A DNA stretch of 64,000 bases from positions 1-64,000 of the forward strand of contig NZ_VSEY01000007.1 in the NCBI RefSeq assembly GCF_008086045.1. The letters run 5' to 3'. The DNA comes from Nonomuraea sp. PA05. GTDB taxonomy: Bacteria > Actinomycetota > Actinomycetes > Streptosporangiales > Streptosporangiaceae. A model generated the notes under the pieces. The model did no database searches and was not told the DNA's origin. It saw nothing but the letters and a program-made list of their open reading frames with translations. Of this stretch, positions 1 through 8,171 are shown one piece after another. The stretch's first letter is position 1, and each line of letters starts with the position of its first letter. A program made the position numbers and the translations under genes.

Positions 1-107
1 GGGGGGGGGGGGGGGCGGGGGGGGGGGGGGGCGCCGGCCGCGCGCGCCCCCCCCCCCCGGCGCCCCGCCCCCCCGCGGCCCGCCGCGGGCGCGGGGCCCC
101 CCGCCCC
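1..107. other. G/C-only low-quality contig end
   Basis: These bases contain no A or T and begin with runs of 10-15 G. The first A/T is at 108, where normal coding sequence of the neighbouring regulator starts. This looks like sequencing or assembly degradation at a contig end, not biology. Any protein read through it should be ignored. Confidence 0.8.
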
Positions 108-790
108 TCCTGCACCCAGATGCTGCCCAGCGGCCTGCTGCCGGCGTGCACGCCGACGACCAGCCTGCGGCGCACGCCCAGGTCGGGCCGCTCGGCGATG
201 TCGACGATCTCCTCGCCGGCCCACAACCGCTGGTAGACGCCCCACTCGCGCAGGTGGGCCAGGTAGGCCTCCGGGCAGTTGCGGCCCAGGATCGACTGGC
301 GGCGCAGCTCGTCCACCTCGTCGTCGGACTCCGAGTAGGCAAGCACGCGGTGCGCGGTGTCCTCGATCGTCACCGCGCCGCCGGTCAGCGTGGCGACGGT
401 CTGCGCCAGTGAGAACAGGTCCTGATGGCTGTCGCCGTCGGAGCCCGAGCCCTCGATGACGGCGCGGGCGAGCGTCTCCACCTGGTCCCAGCGCGCGTCC
501 GTGGCGACCCCGAGCACCGCGATCCCGGCCTGCCGCATCGCCTCGACCGGGGCGCCCTTCACCGCCACCGCCGCCGCGCCGCACCGGGCCGCGGCCTCGA
601 TCACCGGCACGGCCGCCTCGCCGCGCGCGCCCGCCACCAGCACCAGGTCGCCCGGCCCGACCGGGTCGCCCGGCTCGGCTATGACGACGGCACGCAGCTC
701 GACGTCCAGGCCGCCGGGGGCGGTGACGAGCCCGGTCACCGGGCCGCTGAGCGCGGTCATGACCGCGCGCAGGGTCGCGCCTGTCTTCAT
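108..790 (-). CDS. PucR-family transcriptional regulator, C-terminal part missing
   Basis: The frame opens with ATG at 790 behind GAGAGG and runs into the contig end, leaving about 227 N-terminal residues. The first ~110 residues look like an alpha/beta regulatory module. Residues ~130-225 contain 'GGAVTIEDTAHRVLAYS' and 'RRQSILGRNCP', which are typical of the GAF/GGDEF-like middle of actinobacterial PucR/CdaR regulators. The expected C-terminal helix-turn-helix is lost off the window edge. Such proteins usually control purine, amino-acid or secondary metabolism genes, but no target can be named here. It is divergent from nothing and precedes no operon partner in the window. Confidence 0.7.
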
Positions 791-880
791 GGACACCTCT
801 CCGGGAACCAGGTTCGCATACGAGCAAGTACACAACCTAGTGAGCGTGGCGTCACGGTGCCGTCTCGTCCCAGCCGCGCT

Positions 881-3295
881 TCAGCACGTCGGCCGGTAAG
901 GCACCTCGGGCAGGTGCCGCCCCCACTCCTCGGCCGTCAGCGGCCCGTAGCGCTCGCACACCCACGCCTCGGGCCGCGCCGGAGCGGCCGGCGCCGCCAG
1001 GTCGATGGTCAGGACGGTGCCGCGCCCCGCCAGCACCCGCAGCCACCGCCCGTCCGCCGAGATCGCCGCCTGCGCCTGCCGATCGACGGACGCGGGCACC
1101 CGCCGGTCGGCGATCCGCGTGCCGTGGTCGAGCCGCCACACCCGCACGCGATCGCTGTCGGTGCTGACCAGCAGCCGCCCGTCCCAGCTGAAGCGCAGAT
1201 GGCCGGGGGAGGGCCGGTAGCGGCTGTTGTGGGTGGGCACGCCGTCCAGCCCGTAGATCTGGATGCCGGTCTCCTCGGCGATGGCCACCCGCACGCCGTC
1301 GGGGGCGAACGTCGTGTACTCCCACGGCATCCTGTCCAGCCACGGCGCCGGCGACGCCTTGCCGGACCGCCTGATCTGCGAGCGCCTGCCGTCGAAGACC
1401 AGCGCCAGCCGGTCGCCCGGGCCGATCACCGCGTACTCGCCGACGTAGGCGGCCCGGCGCGCCCGCAGGTCCCATGCCCACCGCTCGCCCGACTGCCTGG
1501 CCGCCGCGAACAGCAGCCCGCCTCCCGGGCTGAACCACGCCGACTGCTCGCCGGGCGTGCCCAGGCCCCGGCCGAAGGGGCGGCCCAGCTCGCCGGTACG
1601 CGGGTCGTACAGGTACGAGCGGTCCACGCCCACCAGCGCCAGCGTCGCGCCGTCCGGTGACCAGGCCATCGCCCGCACGCTCTGCGCGGGCCCTCCCGTG
1701 GTGGTCACCAGCCGGCCGGAGGCCACGTCGTACAGCCGCAGTGTGCTCTCGTCCAGGGCGGCGAGCGTGGCGCCGTCGGCGGTGATGGCGTGCAGCGTGC
1801 GCGGCCCCGCGTGCGGGTCGGCGAACACCTCCACCGCCGGATCGGGCGCCGTCAGCGCCCGCCTGCTCTCGGGGATCGGCGCCAGCAGCCAGGCCGCCAG
1901 GCCCAGCTTGCGCGCGGTCACCGGGTCGGCCACCCGCACCGCCTCGGCCCGCGAGGCCGCCACCCTGGCCATCGTCTCGTCCAGCCGCCCGTCCGCCACG
2001 CCGCGCTGCCAGAGCGCGAGCAGCACGGCCACCATGGCCACCGACAGCAGGCCCGCCGTGGCCGTGCGACGCCTGCGGGCGTGCCGCCGCGTCCGCCGCC
2101 GGGTCAGGGCGAGGCCCGCGTCCAGGAACGTCTGCTCGCCCGCGCTCAACGTCACCCGCCGTCGCCCGCCGGCCGCCCACGCCAGCGCCCTGTCCAGCGG
2201 CTCACCCTGGAACAGCAGCGACTCGCCGCGCCCGCCCGCCTCCCACCGCCGCGCCGCCTCCGCCAGCTCCCTGTGCACGGCCAGCCCTGCGCGCTCGCCG
2301 TCCAGCCACTCCCGCAGCCGGGGCCAGGCCCGTAACAGCGCGGCGTGCGCGATCGCCGGCGGCTCCTCGATCAGCCCGGCCTTCCCGTACGCGGCCAGCA
2401 CCCCTTCGATCGCCGTCACCTCGTCGGGTTCACGCCCGGCGACCAGCTCGTCCCTGCCGACGCCGGCGACCGTGTCGGCGCCCTCGGAGTCGACGCCCAC
2501 CAGCCGCAGGAACACGTCCGGCACCAGGTCCTGCTCGGCCGGGCTGAGCGTGGCGTGCACGGCCTCCGCGCGGACGCCGAGCGGCGGGTCGTCCACGGGG
2601 TCGGGAGGGAGCAGGCGGCCCTGCTGCGACGGGGGCGCGTCGAGGAGGGACATCAGGAGCTGGCGGGCGCTCGGGCGGCGCTCCGGGTCGCGGCGCAGCG
2701 CGGCGGCCACGAGGTCGCGTAACAGACGGTCGAACCGCTCACCGCCGTCCCACCGCCCGCCGTCCCCTGGCTCGCCGGGCGGCCCGTAGGCGGCGAAGAC
2801 CAGCAGCCGCCCCCAGGCGTGCACGTCCGCGGGCGGCCCGCCACCGTCACCCGACAGCCCCAGCCCGACCAGCCGGGGCCCCTCGCCGCCCAGAACGATC
2901 TTGTCCGGCGTCAGCGCCCCGTGCGTGGCGCCCGCCTCGTGCACCGCCGCCAGCGCGGTGGCCGTGGCGGCGGCCAGCCGGTAGAGGTCGTCTCCCGAGT
3001 ACGGCCCGCGCAGCCGCACCACCTGCCGCAGCGTCGGCCCCTCGATGTACTCGCTGACCAGGTAGGGCGGCTCCCCGTCCAGGCACACCGCGGTGACCCG
3101 GGCCACCGACAATGACCGGACCCGGGCGGCGGCCTCGGCGGAGGCGGCCAGCCTGGCCCGCGCGTCGGCGTCAGGCAGGCACGGCATGCCCAGCGCGTGG
3201 CGGGCTCCCGACTCGTCGTACGCCTCGCGCACGACGACCTGCCCGCCCCGGTCGAGCCGGGCGCCGAGCCAGTAGCCCCCCAGCCGGTCGGTCAT
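881..3295 (-). CDS. Pseudokinase / STAND-like winged-helix / WD40 membrane protein
   Basis: An 804-residue protein. Residues ~5-230 align by eye with the active kinases at 21-24.5 kb ('YLVSEYIEGPTL', 'LAAATATALAAVHEAG') but all catalytic motifs are lost. The ATP lysine is Gly at ~36, HRD is HGA at ~123-125, and DFG is VGLG at ~140. Residues ~250-410 resemble the C-terminal helical part of nSTAND1 ATPases ('ALLRAWPRLREWLDGERAGL'), yet no P-loop is present. A basic stretch and one membrane segment follow at ~412-431. Residues ~480-770 form WD40-like repeats ('MAWSPDGATLALV', 'LRFSWDGRLLVS'). I infer a cytosolic sensing scaffold and an extracytoplasmic or peripheral propeller; topology is uncertain. 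The ATG at 3295 has no strong Shine-Dalgarno. Confidence 0.75.
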   Translation of the reverse strand: MTDRLGGYWLGARLDRGGQVVVREAYDESGARHALGMPCLPDADARARLAASAEAAARVRSLSVARVTAVCLDGEPPYLVSEYIEGPTLRQVVRLRGPYSGDDLYRLAAATATALAAVHEAGATHGALTPDKIVLGGEGPRLVGLGLSGDGGGPPADVHAWGRLLVFAAYGPPGEPGDGGRWDGGERFDRLLRDLVAAALRRDPERRPSARQLLMSLLDAPPSQQGRLLPPDPVDDPPLGVRAEAVHATLSPAEQDLVPDVFLRLVGVDSEGADTVAGVGRDELVAGREPDEVTAIEGVLAAYGKAGLIEEPPAIAHAALLRAWPRLREWLDGERAGLAVHRELAEAARRWEAGGRGESLLFQGEPLDRALAWAAGGRRRVTLSAGEQTFLDAGLALTRRRTRRHARRRRTATAGLLSVAMVAVLLALWQRGVADGRLDETMARVAASRAEAVRVADPVTARKLGLAAWLLAPIPESRRALTAPDPAVEVFADPHAGPRTLHAITADGATLAALDESTLRLYDVASGRLVTTTGGPAQSVRAMAWSPDGATLALVGVDRSYLYDPRTGELGRPFGRGLGTPGEQSAWFSPGGGLLFAAARQSGERWAWDLRARRAAYVGEYAVIGPGDRLALVFDGRRSQIRRSGKASPAPWLDRMPWEYTTFAPDGVRVAIAEETGIQIYGLDGVPTHNSRYRPSPGHLRFSWDGRLLVSTDSDRVRVWRLDHGTRIADRRVPASVDRQAQAAISADGRWLRVLAGRGTVLTIDLAAPAAPARPEAWVCERYGPLTAEEWGRHLPEVPYRPTC

Positions 3296-3327
3296 GCGGG
3301 ATGAGACGCCGCCCTTCTAAGAAAGGT

Positions 3328-3906
3328 TCACGAAGCGCGCAGCCGTTCGCGGTGCTGCGGCCATTCCTCTTCGAGGATGCCGAACAGGACGGTGTCGCGC
3401 CAGGTGCCGTCCGAGCGCTTGCGGTGCCGGCGCAGTGTGCCCTCGTGCACCCCGCCGATGCGCTTGATCGCGTTCTGCGAGCGGAGGTTGAGGTTGTCGG
3501 TCTTGAGCAGGACGCGGTTGTAGCCGAGGGAGAAGGCGTGGTCGATCAGCAGCAGCTTGCAGCTCGTGTTCACGGCGGTGCGCCAGACGGCCCTGCCGTA
3601 CCAGGTCCAGCCGATCTCGATGCTGGCCTCGAAGCCGGGCACGTCGGCGTAGGTGGTCCAGCCGACGGCGCGCCCGCTCTCCTTGAGGATGACGGCGTGC
3701 GGCACGTGCACGTCGTCGTCGATCAGCTTCCTGGCGACCTTGCCCAGCTCCTCCTCGGTGCGCGGGGTGTCGATGGGCAGCCAGCGCCACAGCTCCTCGT
3801 CACCGCCGCCGGCGGCGAACAGGTCGGGAACGTGGTCCATGGTGAGCGGCTCGAGGCGGACGACGTCGTTCTCGAGCACGGCGGGCGCGGGCAGCTTCGC
3901 GGTCAT
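3328..3906 (-). CDS. GNAT-family N-acetyltransferase (RimJ/RimL-like)
   Basis: A 192-residue single-domain acetyltransferase. It begins 'LENDVVRLEPLTMDHVPDLF', has the central strand 'IEIGWTWYGRAVWRTAVNT' and the acceptor-side motif 'NLRSQNAIKRIGGVHEGTLRRH', which is the usual RimJ/RimL layout (acetyl-CoA transfer to an amine, often a protein N-terminus). I chose ATG 3906 over GTG 3915 because the AGGG at ~3917 sits correctly only for the ATG. It stands alone between the pseudokinase gene and the divergent acyl-CoA dehydrogenase operon. The substrate cannot be told from sequence. Confidence 0.8.
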   Translation of the reverse strand: MTAKLPAPAVLENDVVRLEPLTMDHVPDLFAAGGGDEELWRWLPIDTPRTEEELGKVARKLIDDDVHVPHAVILKESGRAVGWTTYADVPGFEASIEIGWTWYGRAVWRTAVNTSCKLLLIDHAFSLGYNRVLLKTDNLNLRSQNAIKRIGGVHEGTLRRHRKRSDGTWRDTVLFGILEEEWPQHRERLRAS

Positions 3907-3987
3907 GCCGCACACCCTACGAGACCACTTGTGCCACTTTTATGGCCACATGCCCCTTTTTGCGGGGAACCACCTGTCGACACGCAT

Positions 3988-4001
3988 ACCGGCCGGTCGG
4001 T
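3988..4001. promoter_or_regulatory. Candidate TetR operator of acyl-CoA dehydrogenase operon
   Basis: ACCGGCCGGTCGGT is a near-perfect dyad 13 bp upstream of the first dehydrogenase ATG (4014). The same 14-mer with two changes (ACCGACTGGTCGGT) lies upstream of the tetR gene at 8028-8041. Two matching dyads at the two ends of one locus are what an autoregulating local repressor would use. Confidence 0.65.
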
Positions 4002-4013
4002 AGGCTCACGCCC

Positions 4014-5216
4014 ATGGACTTCGCCTTCGACCAAGTCACCGAGGACCTGCGCGAGCGCCTGCTCCGCTTCATGGACGATTGCGTCTATCCAGCAGAGCCC
4101 GCCTTCGAGGAACAGGCTCAGGCCAGCGGCTGGAGCCCGCCGCCCCTGCTGGACGACCTCAAGGACGAGGCCAGGAAGCGCGGCCTGTGGAACCTGTTCC
4201 TGCCCGGGGAGCACGGCGCGGGCCTGACGAACCTCCAGTACGCGCCGCTGGCCGAGATCATGGGCCGGAGTCCGTCCCTCGCCCCCGTCGCCACCAACTG
4301 CGCGGCGCCCGACACGGGCAACATGGAAGTGCTGTCCATGTTCGGCAGCGAGTGGCAGCGCAAGGAGTGGCTGCGACCTCTGCTCGACGGCGAGATCCGC
4401 TCAGCGTTCGCGATGACCGAGCCCGACGTGGCCTCCTCCGACGCCACCAACATCGCCACCTCCATCACCAGGGACGGCGACGAGTACGTCATCAACGGCC
4501 GCAAGTGGTTCATCTCCGGCGCCATGAACCCCAACTGCAAGATCTTCATCGTCATGGGGAAGACGAACCCGGACGCGCCCAAGCACCGGCAGCAGAGCAT
4601 GATCCTCGTCCCCCGCGACACCCCTGGCCTGCACATCAAGCGCGGCATGCACGTCTTCGGCTACACCGACGCCGACCACGGGGGCCATGCCGAGATCGTC
4701 TTCGAGGACGTCCGCGTCCCGGCGGCCAACCTCATCGGCGAGGACGGCGGCGGCTTCGCCATCGCCCAGGCCAGGCTCGGCCCCGGCCGCATCCACCACT
4801 GCATGCGCCTGATCGGCATGGCCGAGCGCGCGGTCGAGATGATGTGCAAGCGGGCCCTGGCCAGAACGACGTTCGGCAAGCCCGTCGCGCAGCAGGGCGT
4901 CGTGCAGGACTGGATCGCCGAATCCAGGATCAAGATCGAGCAGGCCCGCCTGCTCGTACTCAAGACGGCCTGGCTCATGGACACGGTGGGCAACCAGGGC
5001 GCCCACACCGAGATCCAGGCCATCAAGATCTCCACTCCCATCACCGTGGAGTGGATCCTCGACAAGGCCGTGCAGGTGCACGGCGCGGGCGGCGTCTCCC
5101 AGGACTTCCCCCTGGCCGGCCTCTGGGCCGGAGCCCGCTCCCTGCGCCTGGCCGACGGCCCTGACGAGGTGCACAAGCGGTCGCTGGCCTATCGCGAGCT
5201 TAAGAGGTGGATGTGA
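4014..5216 (+). CDS. Acyl-CoA dehydrogenase (ACAD10/11-like, FadE)
   Basis: A 400-residue flavoprotein that would introduce the alpha-beta double bond into an acyl-CoA. FAD/substrate motifs are visible: 'FAMTEPDVASSDATN' at ~130, 'INGRKWFISGA' at ~160, 'RTTFGKPVAQQGVVQDWIAES' at ~285-305 and 'QVHGAGGVSQDFPL' at ~360. ATG 4014 starts the conserved N-terminal helix; the longer frame upstream crosses the operator and is not used. It is the first gene of a three-gene operon, overlapping the next by 10 bp. The upstream dyad suggests control by the TetR at 7.4-8 kb. The chain length of the substrate is unknown. Confidence 0.9.
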   Translation: MDFAFDQVTEDLRERLLRFMDDCVYPAEPAFEEQAQASGWSPPPLLDDLKDEARKRGLWNLFLPGEHGAGLTNLQYAPLAEIMGRSPSLAPVATNCAAPDTGNMEVLSMFGSEWQRKEWLRPLLDGEIRSAFAMTEPDVASSDATNIATSITRDGDEYVINGRKWFISGAMNPNCKIFIVMGKTNPDAPKHRQQSMILVPRDTPGLHIKRGMHVFGYTDADHGGHAEIVFEDVRVPAANLIGEDGGGFAIAQARLGPGRIHHCMRLIGMAERAVEMMCKRALARTTFGKPVAQQGVVQDWIAESRIKIEQARLLVLKTAWLMDTVGNQGAHTEIQAIKISTPITVEWILDKAVQVHGAGGVSQDFPLAGLWAGARSLRLADGPDEVHKRSLAYRELKRWM

Positions 5217-6376
5217 ACGAAGCTGAGATCAGGGAGCGCGTGGCGGCGTTCCTCGGCGAGCACGACCCGAGCGGGGACCGGCTGGAGTTCCTGCGGGCCA
5301 GGTTCGACGCCGGGCTGGCGTGGGTGTGGTTCCCCGAGGGGCTCGGCGGGCTGGGGGCTTCCCGGGAGCTGCAGCAGGTCGTCGAGCGGGAGCTGGCCGA
5401 CACGCCGCAGATCAACGGCGGGAAGCAGGGCATCGGCCTGGGCATGGCGGCGCCGACGATCCTGGCGTTCGGGACCGAGGAGCAGAAGCGCCGGTTCCTG
5501 AAGCCGCTGTGGACCGGGGAGGAGATCTGGTGCCAGCTCTTCAGTGAGCCCGGCGCCGGTTCCGACCTGGCCACGCTGGCGACGCGGGCGGTCAGGGACG
5601 GCGGCGAGTGGGTGGTGGACGGCCAGAAGGTGTGGACGTCCGGCGCGCACCACTCGCGCTGGGCCATCCTCGTCACCCGCACCGACCCGGACGTGCCCAA
5701 GCACCGCGGCATGACGTACTTCGTGTGCGACATGCAGGCGCCCGGCGTCGAGGTGCGCCCGCTGCGGCAGATCACCGGTGAGGCCGAGTTCAACGAGGTG
5801 TTCCTGACCGGCGTGCGGCTCTCGGACGACCTGCGGCTGGGTGAGGTCGGCGACGGCTGGCGGGTGGCGCAGACGACGCTGATGAACGAGCGCGTCGCCA
5901 TCGGCGGGGCGCCCACGCGGCGCGGCGGCGGCGTCATGGCGACCGTGCTGTCGGCCTGGCGCGAGCAGCCCGAGCTGCGCACCCACGAACTGCACCAGCG
6001 GCTGTTGTCGCTCTGGGTGGAGGCCGAGGTGACCCGCCTGTCGGGGGCACGCCTGCGCGAGCAGCTCGCCGCCGGGCAGCCGGGGCCCGAGGGGTCGGGG
6101 ATGAAGCTTTCGTTCGCCCGGCTCAACCAGGCGCTGACCGGCCTGGACGTCGAGCTGCGGCGCGACCTGGGCTACGACGACTGGACCTTCCGCCGTTCTG
6201 AGGACGTCGACTTCTACGGCCGCGGCCCCGGCTACCGTTACCTGCGGGCCAAGGGCAACTCCATCGAGGGCGGCACCTCCGAGATCCTGCGCAACATCAT
6301 CTCCGAGCGGGTGCTCGGCCTGCCTTCTGAACCCCGTGTCGACAAGGACGTGCCCTGGAAGGACCTGCCGCGATGA
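5207..6376 (+). CDS. Acyl-CoA dehydrogenase, large subunit type
   Basis: A 389-residue acyl-CoA dehydrogenase with 'QLFSEPGAGSDLATLATRAV' at ~110, 'VDGQKVWTSGAHHSRWAIL' at ~140 and the C-terminal 'SIEGGTSEILRNIISERVLGLP', whose Glu is in the position of the catalytic base of classical enzymes. It overlaps the next gene by the ATGA tetranucleotide, so the two are translationally coupled. In mycobacteria, adjacent unequal FadE pairs form alpha2beta2 enzymes acting on bulky CoA esters such as steroid side chains; this pair has the same look, which is an inference. Confidence 0.88.
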   Translation: MDVNEAEIRERVAAFLGEHDPSGDRLEFLRARFDAGLAWVWFPEGLGGLGASRELQQVVERELADTPQINGGKQGIGLGMAAPTILAFGTEEQKRRFLKPLWTGEEIWCQLFSEPGAGSDLATLATRAVRDGGEWVVDGQKVWTSGAHHSRWAILVTRTDPDVPKHRGMTYFVCDMQAPGVEVRPLRQITGEAEFNEVFLTGVRLSDDLRLGEVGDGWRVAQTTLMNERVAIGGAPTRRGGGVMATVLSAWREQPELRTHELHQRLLSLWVEAEVTRLSGARLREQLAAGQPGPEGSGMKLSFARLNQALTGLDVELRRDLGYDDWTFRRSEDVDFYGRGPGYRYLRAKGNSIEGGTSEILRNIISERVLGLPSEPRVDKDVPWKDLPR

Positions 6377-7419
6377 CCCTGCTGTATTCCGAGGTCGAGG
6401 AGGAGCTCAGGTCCTCCGTGCGCGGGCTGCTCGCCGACCGCTGCCCGCCCGCGGCGGTGCTCAAGCGCGTCGAGTCGGAGCCTTATGACCTGGATCTGTG
6501 GAAGACGCTGGCCGGCGAGATCGGCGTGGCCGGGCTGCTGATCCCCGAGGAGCTGGGCGGCGCGGGCGCGTCGGCCAGCGAGGCGGCCGTGGTGCTGGAG
6601 GAGCTGGGCCGGGCGGTGGCGCCGGTGCCGTTCCTGACCAGCTCGGTGCTGGCCACGCGGGCGCTGCTGCCGACCCGTGACGCGCTGCTCGGCGAGCTGG
6701 CCGAGGGGCGGCGGACGGCGGCGCTGGCCGTGTCGTTCGCAGCGTCGCCGTACGCGCCGGGCCGCGGCTCGTCGGTGAGCGTGGACGGCGACGGGCGGCT
6801 GTCGGGGACCGTCACCGGCGTGGCCGGGGCGGAGGTGGCCGACGTGCTGCTGGTGCCGGTGGACGGCGACCTGTACGCGGTCGAGGGCGCCTCGGTCGAG
6901 GTCGTGCCGTCGCTGGACCTGACCAGGCCGGTGGCCACGGTGACGTTCGCGAAGGCGCAGGGGCGGCGGGTCGGGGCGTGCGACCTGGCGGCGGTGCTCA
7001 GGTTCGGGGCGGGGCTGCTGGCCTCCGAGCAGCTCGGCGTGGCCGAGTGGTGCCTGGAGACGACGCTGGCCTACGTCAAGGAGCGCCACCAGTTCGCCCG
7101 GCCGATCGGCTCGTTCCAGTCGATCAAGCACCGGCTGGCCGATCTCTGGCTGGACGTGGTGCGGGCCAGGGCCGCCGCCAGGAACGCGGTGGCGGACGCG
7201 TCGTCCATCTCCGTGGCCGTGGCGCAGGCGTGGAACGCGGGGGTGGCCGTGCACGCGGCCGAGGAGGCCCTGCAGTTGCACGGCGGGATCGGGATGACCT
7301 GGGAGCACCCGGTGCATCTGTATCTCAAGCGGGCCAAGGCGACGGAGATCGCGCTGGGCTCGCCGGGCGATCACCGGGCGGCGCTGGCCTCACTCGTCGA
7401 CGTGCCCGGGCCCTCCTGA
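6373..7419 (+). CDS. Acyl-CoA dehydrogenase, short partner subunit
   Basis: A 348-residue dehydrogenase-like protein. The N-terminal helical part is normal ('GLLIPEELGGAGASASEAAVVLEELGRAV'), but the middle beta domain is short and degenerate compared with the two upstream proteins. The C-terminal helices are conserved ('ERHQFARPIGSFQSIKHRLADLW', 'LQLHGGIGMTWEHPVHLYLKRAK'). The classical EGGT base is absent. Such short forms are typical of the second subunit of heteromeric FadE enzymes. It overlaps the stop region of the convergent tetR gene by 30 bp. Confidence 0.85.
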   Translation: MTLLYSEVEEELRSSVRGLLADRCPPAAVLKRVESEPYDLDLWKTLAGEIGVAGLLIPEELGGAGASASEAAVVLEELGRAVAPVPFLTSSVLATRALLPTRDALLGELAEGRRTAALAVSFAASPYAPGRGSSVSVDGDGRLSGTVTGVAGAEVADVLLVPVDGDLYAVEGASVEVVPSLDLTRPVATVTFAKAQGRRVGACDLAAVLRFGAGLLASEQLGVAEWCLETTLAYVKERHQFARPIGSFQSIKHRLADLWLDVVRARAAARNAVADASSISVAVAQAWNAGVAVHAAEEALQLHGGIGMTWEHPVHLYLKRAKATEIALGSPGDHRAALASLVDVPGPS

Positions 7420-7998
7420 CAGCGGGGCGTCGAGGGAGGTCAGGAGCAGGTCGGCGAAGTGCTTGCCCACCTGGGCGCCGGTCAGCGGCCCGTCCGCGTG
7501 GAACCAGGAGCCCAGGTGGTGCACCGAGCCGAAGAAGAAGTCGACGACCAGCTCGGCCGGGACGCGGGTGCTGAAGACGCCGGCGCGCTGCCCCTCGGCG
7601 ACGAGGCCGCGGAAGCGCTCGTGGTAGCGGCGGCGCTCGGCCCGCACGGTCTTCTGCGTCTCGGGCGCGAGCAGGTGGATCGACCTGAAGAAGATCTTCG
7701 AGTCGTCGAGGTTGGCGGCCGTCGTCTCCACGACGTCGGCCGCGGCCCTGTGCAGCCGCTGCCTGACGGTGCCGCTGCCGTCGGCGATCTGCGTCAGCCG
7801 GTCCATCTGCATGCGCAGCACGCGGGCGTAGATCTCGTGGAGCAGATCATCCTTGGAATCGAAATAGTGGTACATGGCGCCCTTGGTGACACCCGCCGCC
7901 ACTACGATCTCCTGCACCGAGGTGCTCTCGAAGCCGCGCTCGGCGAAGAGCCTGGTCGCCTCGGCCAGCAGGCGCTGTCTGACCGGTTCGTCTTTCAC
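7390..7998 (-). CDS. TetR-family repressor of the dehydrogenase operon
   Basis: A 202-residue TetR regulator. The DNA-binding domain lies at ~8-55 with 'ATRLFAERGFESTSVQEIVVAAGVTKGAMYHYFDSKDDLL'. The C-terminal ligand domain ends 'FFFGSVHHLGSWFHADGPLTGAQVGKHFADLLL', as in fatty-acid/CoA-responsive TetRs. I chose GTG 7998 because AAGGGGGA (8003-8010) is ideally spaced to it; the GTG at 8016 has no such site. A dyad at 8028-8041 matches one before the dehydrogenase operon at 3988. Autoregulation and repression of the operon, released by an acyl-CoA, is the inference. Confidence 0.85.
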   Translation of the reverse strand: MKDEPVRQRLLAEATRLFAERGFESTSVQEIVVAAGVTKGAMYHYFDSKDDLLHEIYARVLRMQMDRLTQIADGSGTVRQRLHRAAADVVETTAANLDDSKIFFRSIHLLAPETQKTVRAERRRYHERFRGLVAEGQRAGVFSTRVPAELVVDFFFGSVHHLGSWFHADGPLTGAQVGKHFADLLLTSLDAPLSGGPGHVDE

Positions 7999-8027
7999 AT
8001 CGTCCCCCTTGGTCACCGCCTTAGCAT

Positions 8028-8041
8028 ACCGACTGGTCGGT
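8028..8041. promoter_or_regulatory. Candidate TetR autoregulatory operator
   Basis: ACCGACTGGTCGGT, an almost perfect dyad, lies 30 bp upstream of the tetR start at 7998. It shares 12 of 14 positions with the dyad at 3988-4001. Confidence 0.65.
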
Positions 8042-8171
8042 TGATGGTCTTGCGGGTACTAATTCCGTCACCTTAGGCTCGCCTTGGTTGGGGAACGGGT
8101 ATCTCTTGACCGGCGAGGGATCTTCGGCGTGGCAGATCCTGCACAACACCTACTCATTCGGGGAGTTTGCC

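Noticed and set aside
425-1660. 411-residue plus-strand frame
   Set aside because: It spans the antisense of two recognisable genes (PucR regulator and WD40 part of the pseudokinase) and has shadow-type composition.
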